A stretch of DNA of 9,599 bases from Caryophanales bacterium UBA3835 (GTDB taxonomy: Bacteria > Bacillota_I > Bacilli_A > RFN20 > CAG-826), in assembly GCA_002392945.1 (NCBI GenBank), contig DGHZ01000033.1, positions 7,939 to 17,537 of the forward strand, written 5' to 3'. Each line of letters starts with the position of its first letter. Position 1 is the stretch's first letter. The position numbers and the translations under genes were made by a program. Under the pieces are notes generated by a model. The model did not search any database and was not told the origin of the DNA. It was given only the letters and a program-made list of their open reading frames with translations. Shown in pieces: positions 1 through 6,465 of this stretch.

Positions 1-122
1 TCGTTCCAGTTGGTAAGAGTGAATCTATGCCTCTTAGAGTCCATAGAATTAATCCAGATAACTGTGTGAAGTGTGGATTATGTATCGCTAACTGCCGATT
101 CGGCGCCATTATTAAGGACTAA
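1..122 (+). CDS. C-terminal end of a NuoF/HydB-like hydrogenase subunit (partial, 5' end outside window)
   Basis: Only the last 39 residues are inside the window (codons from base 3, stop TAA at 120-122). They contain a complete 4Fe-4S ferredoxin motif CxxCxxCxxxC, with cysteine codons at 63, 72, 81 and 93, and end in FGAIIKD. A ferredoxin-like tail placed directly before an [FeFe]-hydrogenase catalytic gene is the known arrangement of the NuoF-like flavoprotein subunit (HydB/HndC type). That subunit carries FMN, oxidises or reduces NAD(P)H and passes electrons to HydA. The stop codon overlaps the Shine-Dalgarno of the next gene (TAAGGAGG), so the two genes are co-transcribed and probably translationally coupled. 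The identity of the catalytic part is inferred from the tail and the neighbour; a stand-alone ferredoxin-domain protein is the alternative. Confidence 0.72.
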   Translation, partial: VPVGKSESMPLRVHRINPDNCVKCGLCIANCRFGAIIKD

Positions 123-128
123 GGAGGG
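121..128 (+). promoter_or_regulatory. Shine-Dalgarno of hydA overlapping the upstream stop codon
   Basis: AAGGAGGG is a near-perfect anti-16S complement with 7 bases to the ATG at 136. It decides the hydA start against the longer in-frame option at 73. It overlaps the TAA of the preceding gene, which suggests translational coupling. Confidence 0.85.
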
Positions 129-135
129 AAATGCC

Positions 136-1896
136 ATGAGTTTAGTGAATATTAAAATTGATGGAAAAGATTTCCAAGTTGAAAGCGGATTAACAATTTT
201 AGAAGCCGCGAGAAAATGTGGATTTATCATTCCTAGTTTATGTGCCTTTAATAACGGCAAATGTTCTAGAGCAAGCTGTAGAGTTTGTTTAGTAGAAGTT
301 AAAGGTGCTAGAGGTTTAGTAGCATCTTGTGTTTATCCAGTAGCCGAAGGCATGGAAATTTCTATTTCTTCCTCTAAAGCTGTTGAAGCTAGAAGAGCTT
401 CAGTGGAATTAATCTTATCTAACCACCATAAAAACTGTTTACAGTGTGAGAAAAATGGACACTGCGAATTATTAGAAGTTTCTAAAATGGTCGGGGCAAG
501 AGATCATATGTATGAAGGAGAACAAACTCCTGCTACTATTGATGAACTCGCACCAGGCTTAATTAGAGATACATCAAAATGTATTTTATGTGGTAGATGT
601 ATTGAAAGATGCAAAGAAGCCCAAGGTATTTCTATTTTAGGCTTTGAAAATAGAGGCTTCCAAACAATTGTTTCTCCTGTTGGAAATAGAAGTTTCGCTA
701 CTTCTCCATGTTTACAGTGCGGACAATGTGTTAATGTTTGTCCAACTGGCGCTTTAATGGAAAAGAGCGAAATTGCTAAAGTTGACGAAGCTTTTAAAGC
801 TGGTAAGAAAGTGATTGTACAAACCGCTCCTGCGGTTAGAGCGGCCATTGCTGAAGAATTTGGCGAAAAGATTGGTACCCCAGGTACTGGTAAAATGGTC
901 GCTGCGCTTCATAGACTTGGCTTCTATAGAGTATTTGACACTAATTTCGGTGCTGATTTAACCATTATGGAGGAAGCACATGAATTATTAGAGAGAATTA
1001 AAAAAGGTGGAGTGTTACCTCAAATTACTTCCTGTTCTCCAGGATGGATTAATTATTTGGAATATTATTGTCCAGAATTAATTCCAAATGTCTCTACTTG
1101 CAAATCCCCACATATGATGGTTGGCGCGATTATTAAGAGCTATTTTGCTAAGAGTCATGATATTGACCCTAAAGACATCTTTGTGGTTTCTATTATGCCT
1201 TGTACTGCTAAAAAGTATGAAAGACAAAGAAAACAAATGCCTAATGATGTTGATGCGGTCTTAACAACTAGAGAACTCGCTAAGATGATTAAACGTAGTG
1301 GTATCAACTGGGCTAAACTTCCAGAAGAAGAATTTGATCCTGATTTATTAGGTGATTATAGTGGCGCTGGTGTCATCTTTGGTGTAACTGGCGGAGTTAT
1401 GGAAGCTGCTTTAAGAACTGCTTACTATTGGCTTACTGGAAAAGAATACGGCAAAATCGAATTCCACGAAGTAAGAGGCCAAGAAGCTATTAAAGAAGCT
1501 GATATTAATATTGAAGGTACTGTGGTTAAAGTTGCTGTTGCTAGCGGCATGAAAAACGCCAAAGTCTTATTAGATCAAATTAAAGAAGGTAAATCACCAT
1601 ATGCCTTTATTGAAATCATGTGTTGCCCAGGTGGTTGTATCAATGGTGGTGGTCAACCTTACGTTAAACCACTCTTCTTAGTTAACGAAGATGATAACAT
1701 TTTAGAAACTTATAGAGCAAAAAGAGCAAGTGTTCTTTATAAAGAAGATGAAAGACAAGTTATTAGACAATCTCATAATAACAAGGACATTCAAAAACTC
1801 TATAAAGACTTCTTAGGTGAACCAGGAAGTGAACTTGCTGAAGAATTATTACATACTTCATATTGTTCTGATAGAGAAAAATATCCAGTTAAATAA
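136..1896 (+). CDS. hydA: [FeFe]-hydrogenase catalytic subunit, HydA (NuoG-like N-terminus, multimeric type)
   Basis: A 586-residue protein carrying the H-cluster that reduces protons to H2, probably cytoplasmic and in complex with the NuoF-like subunit encoded just upstream. Domains in order: a 2Fe-2S plant-ferredoxin-like domain (Cys36, 48, 51, 65); a His-ligated 4Fe-4S site (His97, Cys101, 104, 110); two 4Fe-4S motifs (Cys149/152/155/159 and Cys192/195/198/202); then the H-cluster domain with L1 TSCSPGW (298-304), L2 MPCTAKKYE (354-362) and L3 from Glu493 through Cys497 and Cys501 to GGGQP. Length and domain order match CpI-like and HydABC/Hnd enzymes. The start at 136 is chosen because AAGGAGGG (121-128) lies 7 bases upstream and the protein then begins directly with the 2Fe-2S fold. 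An in-frame ATG at 73 lies inside the upstream gene and adds 21 unrelated residues. L1 has Ser where the classical motif has a second Cys. A bifurcating, NAD- and ferredoxin-linked role is inferred from context. Confidence 0.95.
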   Translation: MSLVNIKIDGKDFQVESGLTILEAARKCGFIIPSLCAFNNGKCSRASCRVCLVEVKGARGLVASCVYPVAEGMEISISSSKAVEARRASVELILSNHHKNCLQCEKNGHCELLEVSKMVGARDHMYEGEQTPATIDELAPGLIRDTSKCILCGRCIERCKEAQGISILGFENRGFQTIVSPVGNRSFATSPCLQCGQCVNVCPTGALMEKSEIAKVDEAFKAGKKVIVQTAPAVRAAIAEEFGEKIGTPGTGKMVAALHRLGFYRVFDTNFGADLTIMEEAHELLERIKKGGVLPQITSCSPGWINYLEYYCPELIPNVSTCKSPHMMVGAIIKSYFAKSHDIDPKDIFVVSIMPCTAKKYERQRKQMPNDVDAVLTTRELAKMIKRSGINWAKLPEEEFDPDLLGDYSGAGVIFGVTGGVMEAALRTAYYWLTGKEYGKIEFHEVRGQEAIKEADINIEGTVVKVAVASGMKNAKVLLDQIKEGKSPYAFIEIMCCPGGCINGGGQPYVKPLFLVNEDDNILETYRAKRASVLYKEDERQVIRQSHNNKDIQKLYKDFLGEPGSELAEELLHTSYCSDREKYPVK

Positions 1897-1910
1897 TAAT
1901 TAAATAAATG

Positions 1911-1940
1911 AACCGCTTGATAATCATCAGGCGGTTTTTT
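1911..1940 (+). terminator. Intrinsic terminator after hydA
   Basis: Arms AACCGCTTGAT (1911-1921) and ATCAGGCGGTT (1926-1936) form an 11-bp stem with one G-U wobble and a 4-base AATC loop. The U tract runs over 1935-1940. It lies 15 bases after the hydA stop and separates the hydrogenase operon from cysS. Confidence 0.9.
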
Positions 1941-1944
1941 CGCA

Positions 1945-1993
1945 GCAAAATTTGCAAAATTTGGTACTCAAGTACTAAAAATGCATGATTTTG
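1945..1993 (+). repeat. Nested inverted repeats in the hydA-cysS gap
   Basis: GCAAAATTTGC (1945-1955) is a dyad. TTTGGTACT (1960-1968) pairs with AGTACTAAA (1971-1979) with one G-T wobble. CAAAAT (1955-1960) can pair with ATTTTG (1988-1993). No coding sequence is seen here. The AAATTTGCA-like and CTAAAAATGCA-like words resemble those of the array at 8171-8270. The element is AT-rich, so part of this could be chance. Confidence 0.4.
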
Positions 1994-2025
1994 TTGTATT
2001 TTACAATTTGTGAATAATATTATTA

Positions 2026-2053
2026 TTTCCATTAAAATTAATAATGATATAAT
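2026..2053 (+). promoter_or_regulatory. Extended -10 promoter of cysS
   Basis: TGATATAAT at 2045-2053 is a perfect extended -10 (TGn + TATAAT at 2048-2053). A weak -35, TTTCCA (2026-2031), lies 16 bases upstream. The predicted transcription start is near 2060, only about 4 bases before the cysS ATG at 2064, leaving no room for a leader or a T-box. The -10 sits inside a dyad, TAATGAT-ATA-ATCATTA (2042-2058). The start site is inferred from spacing. Confidence 0.72.
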
Positions 2054-2063
2054 CATTAATCAT

Positions 2064-3401
2064 ATGGAAATCAAATTATATAACTCATTAACTAATAAAG
2101 TAGAAGAATTTCATCCTTTAAAAGAGGGTGAAGTATCAATGTATGTCTGTGGACCTACTGTTTATAACTACCCTCATATTGGAAATATGCGTCCAGTAGT
2201 GGTTTTTGATACTTTAAGAAGATTCTTTACTTATATTGGATATAATGTGACTTATGTATCTAATTTCACTGATGTTGATGATAAAATCATCAATGAAGCG
2301 ATTAAACAAAATAAGTCTGAAAAAGAATTAACTGAATTCTACATCAACGAATTTAAAAAGACCACAGAGGCAATTGGTAGTCAAATCCCTTCAATTACTC
2401 CTAAAGTTACGGAATATATACCTGATATTATCAATTATATTGATAACTTAGTGAAAATTGGTGCAGCTTATGTAGTGGATGGAGATGTCTATTTTAGAGT
2501 GCCAAAAATTAAAGATTATGGAACGTTAAGTGGGATTAATGTTGAAGACTTAGTAGTGGGTGCTCGTATAGAAGAAAATTCTCATAAAGAATCTCCTCTT
2601 GATTTTGCTTTATGGAAAAAGACCGATAAAGGCATTAATTGGCCTTCTCCTTGGGGAAATGGTAGACCTGGCTGGCACACTGAATGTACTGTTATGATCG
2701 ATAAAATCTTTCCAAGCCACTTTATTGATATTCATGGCGGTGGATATGATTTAAAATTCCCTCATCACGAAAATGAAATTGCTCAAAGCGAAGCTACGCA
2801 TGGCAATAAAATAGCGAATTTATGGATGCATAATGCATTTATCAATTTTGGTAATGAAAAAATGTCTAAAAGTTTAGGCAATGTAGTCTATGCAAAAGAC
2901 TTAATTGCTAAAGTTGGTGGAGCAGTCACTAGATTAGTTATTTTATCAACTCATTACCGTCAACCTGTTAATTTTACTGAAGATACAGTCTCTGCAGCTG
3001 CTCAAGAAATAGCCAAAATGAAAATGGTTAATAAACAAATGGCATTAAAACTTCAATCTGCAGATATGGATTTAACAAAAGGACAAGCAACCTACATAAA
3101 TGAATTTTTAAATGCGCTTTCTGATGACCTAAATACTGCTAATGCGTTGACTGAATTGTATAACGTTATTAAACTTGCTAATCAAGAAATTAGAGTTAAA
3201 GAACCTGACTATAATAAGTTATTAGATCTCTTCAAATCTATTAATGATATGTTCTATATATTAGGATTAGATATTCCATATGTAAAAATGGACGTAAATG
3301 ATAAAAAACTCTATCAAAACTACCTAAAAAGTAAAGAAAATAAAGATTTTGAACTTTCTGATAAACTCCGTGAAAAGCTTATTACTAAGGGAATAATGTA
3401 A
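2064..3401 (+). CDS. cysS: Cysteinyl-tRNA synthetase (CysRS)
   Basis: A 445-residue class I aminoacyl-tRNA synthetase that charges tRNA-Cys with cysteine using ATP in the cytoplasm. Visible landmarks: HIGN at 38-41 (HIGH motif), KMSKS at 266-270, and the zinc-site residues Cys29, Cys208, His234 and Glu238, at positions very close to those of the E. coli enzyme. The C-terminal part is helical and typical of the anticodon-binding region. The start at 2064 gives the standard CysRS N-terminus (MEIKLYNSLTNK). A GTG 54 bases upstream stays in frame but would add a low-complexity Ile/Asn stretch and lies before the promoter -10. No Shine-Dalgarno precedes the ATG, which fits initiation on a nearly leaderless mRNA. 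rlmB follows 12 bases after the stop, in the usual Firmicutes order. Confidence 0.96.
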   Translation: MEIKLYNSLTNKVEEFHPLKEGEVSMYVCGPTVYNYPHIGNMRPVVVFDTLRRFFTYIGYNVTYVSNFTDVDDKIINEAIKQNKSEKELTEFYINEFKKTTEAIGSQIPSITPKVTEYIPDIINYIDNLVKIGAAYVVDGDVYFRVPKIKDYGTLSGINVEDLVVGARIEENSHKESPLDFALWKKTDKGINWPSPWGNGRPGWHTECTVMIDKIFPSHFIDIHGGGYDLKFPHHENEIAQSEATHGNKIANLWMHNAFINFGNEKMSKSLGNVVYAKDLIAKVGGAVTRLVILSTHYRQPVNFTEDTVSAAAQEIAKMKMVNKQMALKLQSADMDLTKGQATYINEFLNALSDDLNTANALTELYNVIKLANQEIRVKEPDYNKLLDLFKSINDMFYILGLDIPYVKMDVNDKKLYQNYLKSKENKDFELSDKLREKLITKGIM

Positions 3402-3413
3402 TAAAATATTATT

Positions 3414-4130
3414 ATGGAAAAAGAAAATATTAATCTCATTTTTGGGAGGAATCCAGTTAAGGAAGCTTTAAGGGCTAATCGTGTAACTAAAGTCTTTATC
3501 GCGAATAATTTTTCCGATAAAGAAATTAACTTACTTCTACAAGAAAAGAAGCCGTACATCAAAGTGATTTCAAATAATGAATTAGATTCTAAATGTCATG
3601 GAGTCCACCAAGGCATAATGGCAGAAATCAAACATTATGAGTATCTCGATTTAGATGAGATTATTAGGCGCTCTAGAAAAGTTGAAGTTCCGATTGTTGT
3701 CATCCTTGACGGAATTAATGATACACACAATTTAGGGGCAATCTTAAGATCGTGTGATGTTTTTAACGTTACCGGTGTAATTATTCCGAAGCATAACCAA
3801 GTTCCTCTCAATGCGACAGTTGCTAAAAGTAGTGCAGGAGCAATTAATTTTGTTCCAGTAGCCCAAGTTTCTTCTTTAAACCAAACTATCCAAAAATTAA
3901 AAGATAACGGATTCTGGGTTGTATCTACTGATGGTAGTGCAAAAGTTGATTATAATCAACTTAAGTATGATTTTCCTGTTGCTCTAGTTATTGGATCTGA
4001 AGGAAAAGGGGTCTCTTCTTTAATTATTAAAAATTCAGATTATGTTGTTAAAATTCCTCAGTATGGCCACGTTAATTCGCTTAATGCATCGGTCGCTGCT
4101 GGTATTTTGTTAGCGAGAATTAGAAATTAA
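3414..4130 (+). CDS. rlmB: 23S rRNA (guanosine-2'-O-)-methyltransferase RlmB, SpoU/TrmH family
   Basis: A 238-residue SPOUT methyltransferase expected to methylate the 2'-OH of a 23S rRNA guanosine (G2251 in E. coli numbering) with S-adenosylmethionine. The N-terminal substrate-binding domain begins with IFGRNPVKEAL (9-19). The three knotted-fold motifs follow: motif 1 N106...R112 (NLGAILRSC), motif 2 GSEGKG (194-199), and motif 3 IPQYGHVNSLNAS (214-226). Length is normal for the family. The gene starts 12 bases after cysS and has no convincing Shine-Dalgarno; the nearest purine run, AAGGGA at 3387-3392, is 21 bases away. Translation may rely on coupling to cysS. In most Firmicutes mrnC (Mini-RNase III) lies between cysS and rlmB; it is absent here. 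A paralogous TrmH-type methyltransferase with another target cannot be excluded by sequence alone. Confidence 0.9.
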   Translation: MEKENINLIFGRNPVKEALRANRVTKVFIANNFSDKEINLLLQEKKPYIKVISNNELDSKCHGVHQGIMAEIKHYEYLDLDEIIRRSRKVEVPIVVILDGINDTHNLGAILRSCDVFNVTGVIIPKHNQVPLNATVAKSSAGAINFVPVAQVSSLNQTIQKLKDNGFWVVSTDGSAKVDYNQLKYDFPVALVIGSEGKGVSSLIIKNSDYVVKIPQYGHVNSLNASVAAGILLARIRN

Positions 4131-4153
4131 ACATAAAAACCTTAACTGGTAGT

Positions 4154-4174
4154 ACTCCTGAAGGGAGTTTTTTT
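4154..4174 (+). terminator. Terminator-like hairpin containing the RBS of the sigma-factor gene
   Basis: ACTCC (4154-4158) pairs with GGAGT (4164-4168), with a possible extra T-G pair, and is followed by seven T (4168-4174). The 3' arm is also the Shine-Dalgarno (AAGGGAG, 4161-4167) of the gene starting at 4175. The hairpin could partly end rlmB transcription, hide the RBS, or both. The stem is short, so strength is uncertain. Confidence 0.5.
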
Positions 4175-4780
4175 ATGTTTGAAAAATTCAAAGACAAAAC
4201 TGACAACGAGCTAGTTTTGCTATACAAGAAGCAACGTAATGATGATGTTGAGTTTGAGTTAATTTCTCGATATCAAAGATTTTCAAAGAAGCTAGCTAGA
4301 GAACTTTTTGATAAGTTCAATTTCTTATATCAAGTCGAATACGAAGATATTTATTGTATTTGCCTTGGTGCGCTATTTTCTTCAATTAGAAGTTTTTATG
4401 AAAATAACAGTGTTTTTTATTGTTATTGGAAAACAGCTGCGAATAATGAAGTGACTTCATATGTTAGTAAGTTTACTAACATTCATAAAAGCAATATCGA
4501 TGACTTTTTTAATTTAGAAGAAGGTGTCTCTTATAATAGTTTCTTAAAAGAAAAAGCACAAAATTCGGAGGACGAATTTATCTATAGTTTTAATTTAGAT
4601 GAGATTCTATCTAATCCTAAACACAATTTTGCTCAAAAGGATGTAGATGTTTTTCGTCTCTATTTAGCGGGCTACACAATTAGAGATATCGTGAATTTAA
4701 CAAACTCTACTTATAGCAAAGTTAGATACCAAATTGATTCTGTCAGACATAAATTAGCAAATATTTTGTTCAATCAATAG
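4175..4780 (+). CDS. Diverged SigH-type sigma-70 family sigma factor
   Basis: A 201-residue protein with two sigma-factor regions. Residues about 10-97 resemble region 2 (core binding, -10 recognition). Residues 157-198 resemble region 4, with a helix-turn-helix whose pattern (LYLAGYTIRDI...VRHKLANIL) parallels the SigH C-terminus (LYLDGRSYQEI...VKRKLEKYL, from memory). Its place after cysS-rlmB is also the sigH position of many Firmicutes, although yacP, which usually intervenes, is missing. Region 2.2 is unusual: where SigH-like proteins have D-I-V-Q-E-G, this protein reads DIYCIC (58-63), and the region is rich in Phe and Tyr. The start at 4175 follows AAGGGAG with a 7-base spacer. No promoter is evident, so it is probably read from cysS-rlmB through the hairpin at 4154-4174. 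Whether it still drives stress, competence or sporulation-type genes is unknown; a decayed or repurposed factor is possible. Confidence 0.75.
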   Translation: MFEKFKDKTDNELVLLYKKQRNDDVEFELISRYQRFSKKLARELFDKFNFLYQVEYEDIYCICLGALFSSIRSFYENNSVFYCYWKTAANNEVTSYVSKFTNIHKSNIDDFFNLEEGVSYNSFLKEKAQNSEDEFIYSFNLDEILSNPKHNFAQKDVDVFRLYLAGYTIRDIVNLTNSTYSKVRYQIDSVRHKLANILFNQ

Positions 4781-4797
4781 AATGAAACAAAATAACT

Positions 4798-4806
4798 TGT
4801 TATAAT
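4798..4806 (+). promoter_or_regulatory. Extended -10 promoter of the ecfA1 operon
   Basis: TGTTATAAT is a perfect TGn-TATAAT extended -10 (hexamer 4801-4806). No good -35 is seen, which extended -10 promoters tolerate. The hexamer ends 7 bases before the ATG at 4814, so the predicted start of transcription (about 4813-4814) coincides with the start codon. Confidence 0.72.
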
Positions 4807-4813
4807 AGTCGAC

Positions 4814-5635
4814 ATGAAATGCGTATCCATTAAAAACTTATCTTATGCATATATCAAAGATAGACCAGTTATTAAAGATTTATCTTTACAAATTAACCAA
4901 GGCGAATATGTTTCTCTTGTTGGACATAATGGATGTGGTAAATCTACCCTTGCTAAATTATTAGTAGGTCTATTATTCCCAAACGAAGGAAATATTGAGA
5001 TATGTGGATTAGAGCTAAATAACAAGAATATTAATGAGATACGTAAAAAAGTTGCGATCGTCTTCCAAAATCCTGATAACCAATTTATCGGAGCGACCGT
5101 GGAAGATGATATAGCCTTTTCTTTAGAGAACATGTGTGTCCCTAGAGAGAAGATGCTAACTTTAGTGAAAGAATATGCTCAAAAAGTCGGAATGGAGCAA
5201 TTCCTAACTAAAGAGCCAGGATATTTATCTGGAGGACAAAAACAAAGAGTCGCAGTTGCGGACGCTTTAATTAGAAATCCAGAAATATTAATTCTTGATG
5301 AAGCTACTAGTATGCTTGATCCAGCCGGCAAGCAAGATATTTTAAATTTGGTCAAAAAGATGAGAAGTGAGAATCCTAATCTCACCATTATTTCCATTAC
5401 CCATGACATTGATGAAGCGTATGATTCTGACCGCATTATTTTAATGCATGAAGGAGTAAATGTACTTAGCTGTAAACCTAGTGAATTATTTGAAAAAACC
5501 GACATTATTTCAAAATATAACTTAGATTTGCCGTTTATTATTGAATTAAAGACCAAAATTAAAGATTTAGGAATTGATGCTAATGAGTCAGATTCTTTAG
5601 ATAGCATTGGAGAGAAAATATGCAAATTAAAATAA
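4814..5635 (+). CDS. ecfA1: ECF transporter ATPase subunit EcfA1
   Basis: A 273-residue ABC ATPase that, paired with EcfA2 and EcfT, powers uptake of vitamins or metal ions captured by interchangeable S components. Visible motifs: Walker A GHNGCGKST (37-45), Q-loop Gln85 in FQNPDNQ, signature LSGGQ (138-142) and Walker B ILILDE (158-163, catalytic Glu163), followed by the switch His in ITHD. FQNPDNQ is characteristic of the A1 type. The N-terminus starts directly with the ABC fold, so the ATG at 4814 is right although it has no Shine-Dalgarno; the promoter -10 lies 7 bases upstream, pointing to a leaderless message. It overlaps ecfA2 by 16 bases. In most Firmicutes this gene follows rplQ; here it follows a sigma-factor gene. 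Substrate specificity cannot be told because no S component is present. Confidence 0.93.
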   Translation: MKCVSIKNLSYAYIKDRPVIKDLSLQINQGEYVSLVGHNGCGKSTLAKLLVGLLFPNEGNIEICGLELNNKNINEIRKKVAIVFQNPDNQFIGATVEDDIAFSLENMCVPREKMLTLVKEYAQKVGMEQFLTKEPGYLSGGQKQRVAVADALIRNPEILILDEATSMLDPAGKQDILNLVKKMRSENPNLTIISITHDIDEAYDSDRIILMHEGVNVLSCKPSELFEKTDIISKYNLDLPFIIELKTKIKDLGIDANESDSLDSIGEKICKLK

Positions 5636-6465
5636 TGAATCTCTCCTATACTTATTTAGCTAAGACACCTAATGAAGTAGAAGCACTTCATGATGTATCT
5701 TTAGAGATGCCAGAAGGTAAAATTACTTCGATTATCGGTCATACTGGGAGCGGGAAATCCACACTTATTCAAACGCTTAACGGCTTACTTATTCCTACTA
5801 GCGGAGAAGTCCATGTCGGAGATTTTGTTGTTACTAATAAAAAAAAGAAGAACAAAAAAATTAAAGAGTTAAGAAAATCTTTAGCGATTGTTTTCCAGTT
5901 TCCAGAATATCAACTATTTGAAGAGACTGTAGAAAAAGATGTAGCCTTTGGATTAAAAAATTATGGAGTTAAAGAGCCTGAGGCGATTGAATTAGCTCAT
6001 AAAGCCTTAGAAGAAGTTGGCATTGATAAATCGTTTTATAAACGTAGTCCGTTTGAATTATCTGGTGGAGAAAAACGACGTGTAGCGATTGCGGGAATTA
6101 TTGCCCTTAATCCTGATATTTTAGTTTTAGATGAACCTACAGCTGGATTAGATCCTCGAGGAAGTAAGATTATTCTTAATTTAATTAAGAAATTCAATAA
6201 AGAAGGAAAAACCATAATTTTAGTCACTCATGATATGAACATTGTCCTTAATTATAGCGACCATGTCATTGTGATGAATGATGGTAAAGTGGCTTTTGAA
6301 GGCACTCCAAGTACTTTATTTAATGGGGATATTTCTCAATACTCAATTGATGTTCCTGAATTATTTAAATTTGTAAAGATTTTAGAAGACAAAGGTATGA
6401 AATTAGATATATCTAATATTAGAACAATTGATGATCTAATTAATCAACTTAAGGAGAAAAGATGA
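5620..6465 (+). CDS. ecfA2: ECF transporter ATPase subunit EcfA2
   Basis: A 281-residue ABC ATPase, the partner of EcfA1. Motifs: Walker A GHTGSGKST (40-48), Q-loop Gln93 in FQFPEYQLFEETV (a typical A2 sequence), signature LSGGE (147-151), Walker B ILVLDE (167-172) and switch His in VTHD. The start at 5620 has GGAGAG (5609-5614) 5 bases upstream and lies within the end of ecfA1, giving a 16-base overlap and likely translational coupling. The stop overlaps the ecfT start (ATGA). A lysine-rich loop (73-82) is encoded by two runs of eight and seven A (5839-5846, 5854-5860); the frame is intact. Confidence 0.94.
   Translation: MQIKIMNLSYTYLAKTPNEVEALHDVSLEMPEGKITSIIGHTGSGKSTLIQTLNGLLIPTSGEVHVGDFVVTNKKKKNKKIKELRKSLAIVFQFPEYQLFEETVEKDVAFGLKNYGVKEPEAIELAHKALEEVGIDKSFYKRSPFELSGGEKRRVAIAGIIALNPDILVLDEPTAGLDPRGSKIILNLIKKFNKEGKTIILVTHDMNIVLNYSDHVIVMNDGKVAFEGTPSTLFNGDISQYSIDVPELFKFVKILEDKGMKLDISNIRTIDDLINQLKEKR

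Noticed and set aside
73..135. In-frame ATG at 73 as a longer hydA start
   Set aside because: It lies inside the upstream gene, has no Shine-Dalgarno, and the added residues do not resemble a HydA N-terminus. The ATG at 136 has a near-perfect SD.
504..848. Minus-strand ORF of 114 codons opposite hydA
   Set aside because: It overlaps conserved ferredoxin-domain coding sequence and has no recognisable family features; a shadow ORF. The same applies to the minus-strand frames at 4843-5133, 5179-5625 and 8731-8958.
2010..2063. GTG at 2010 as cysS start
   Set aside because: The added 18 residues are low-complexity, the codon lies upstream of the predicted -10 and transcription start, and CysRS proteins begin at the 2064 Met.
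1941..2063. T-box riboswitch upstream of cysS
   Set aside because: No AGGGTGG-type T-box word, specifier stem or antiterminator is seen, and the predicted leader is only a few bases long.
3387..3401. AAGGGA followed by ATG-TAA at the end of cysS, a possible start-stop element before rlmB
   Set aside because: The ATG is simply the last codon of cysS. One SD-like purine run next to it is not enough to claim a regulatory minimal ORF.
5839..5860. Runs of eight and seven A in ecfA2 as a frameshift or phase-variation site
   Set aside because: The frame is intact, the runs encode a lysine-rich surface loop, and such A runs are expected in AT-rich coding DNA.
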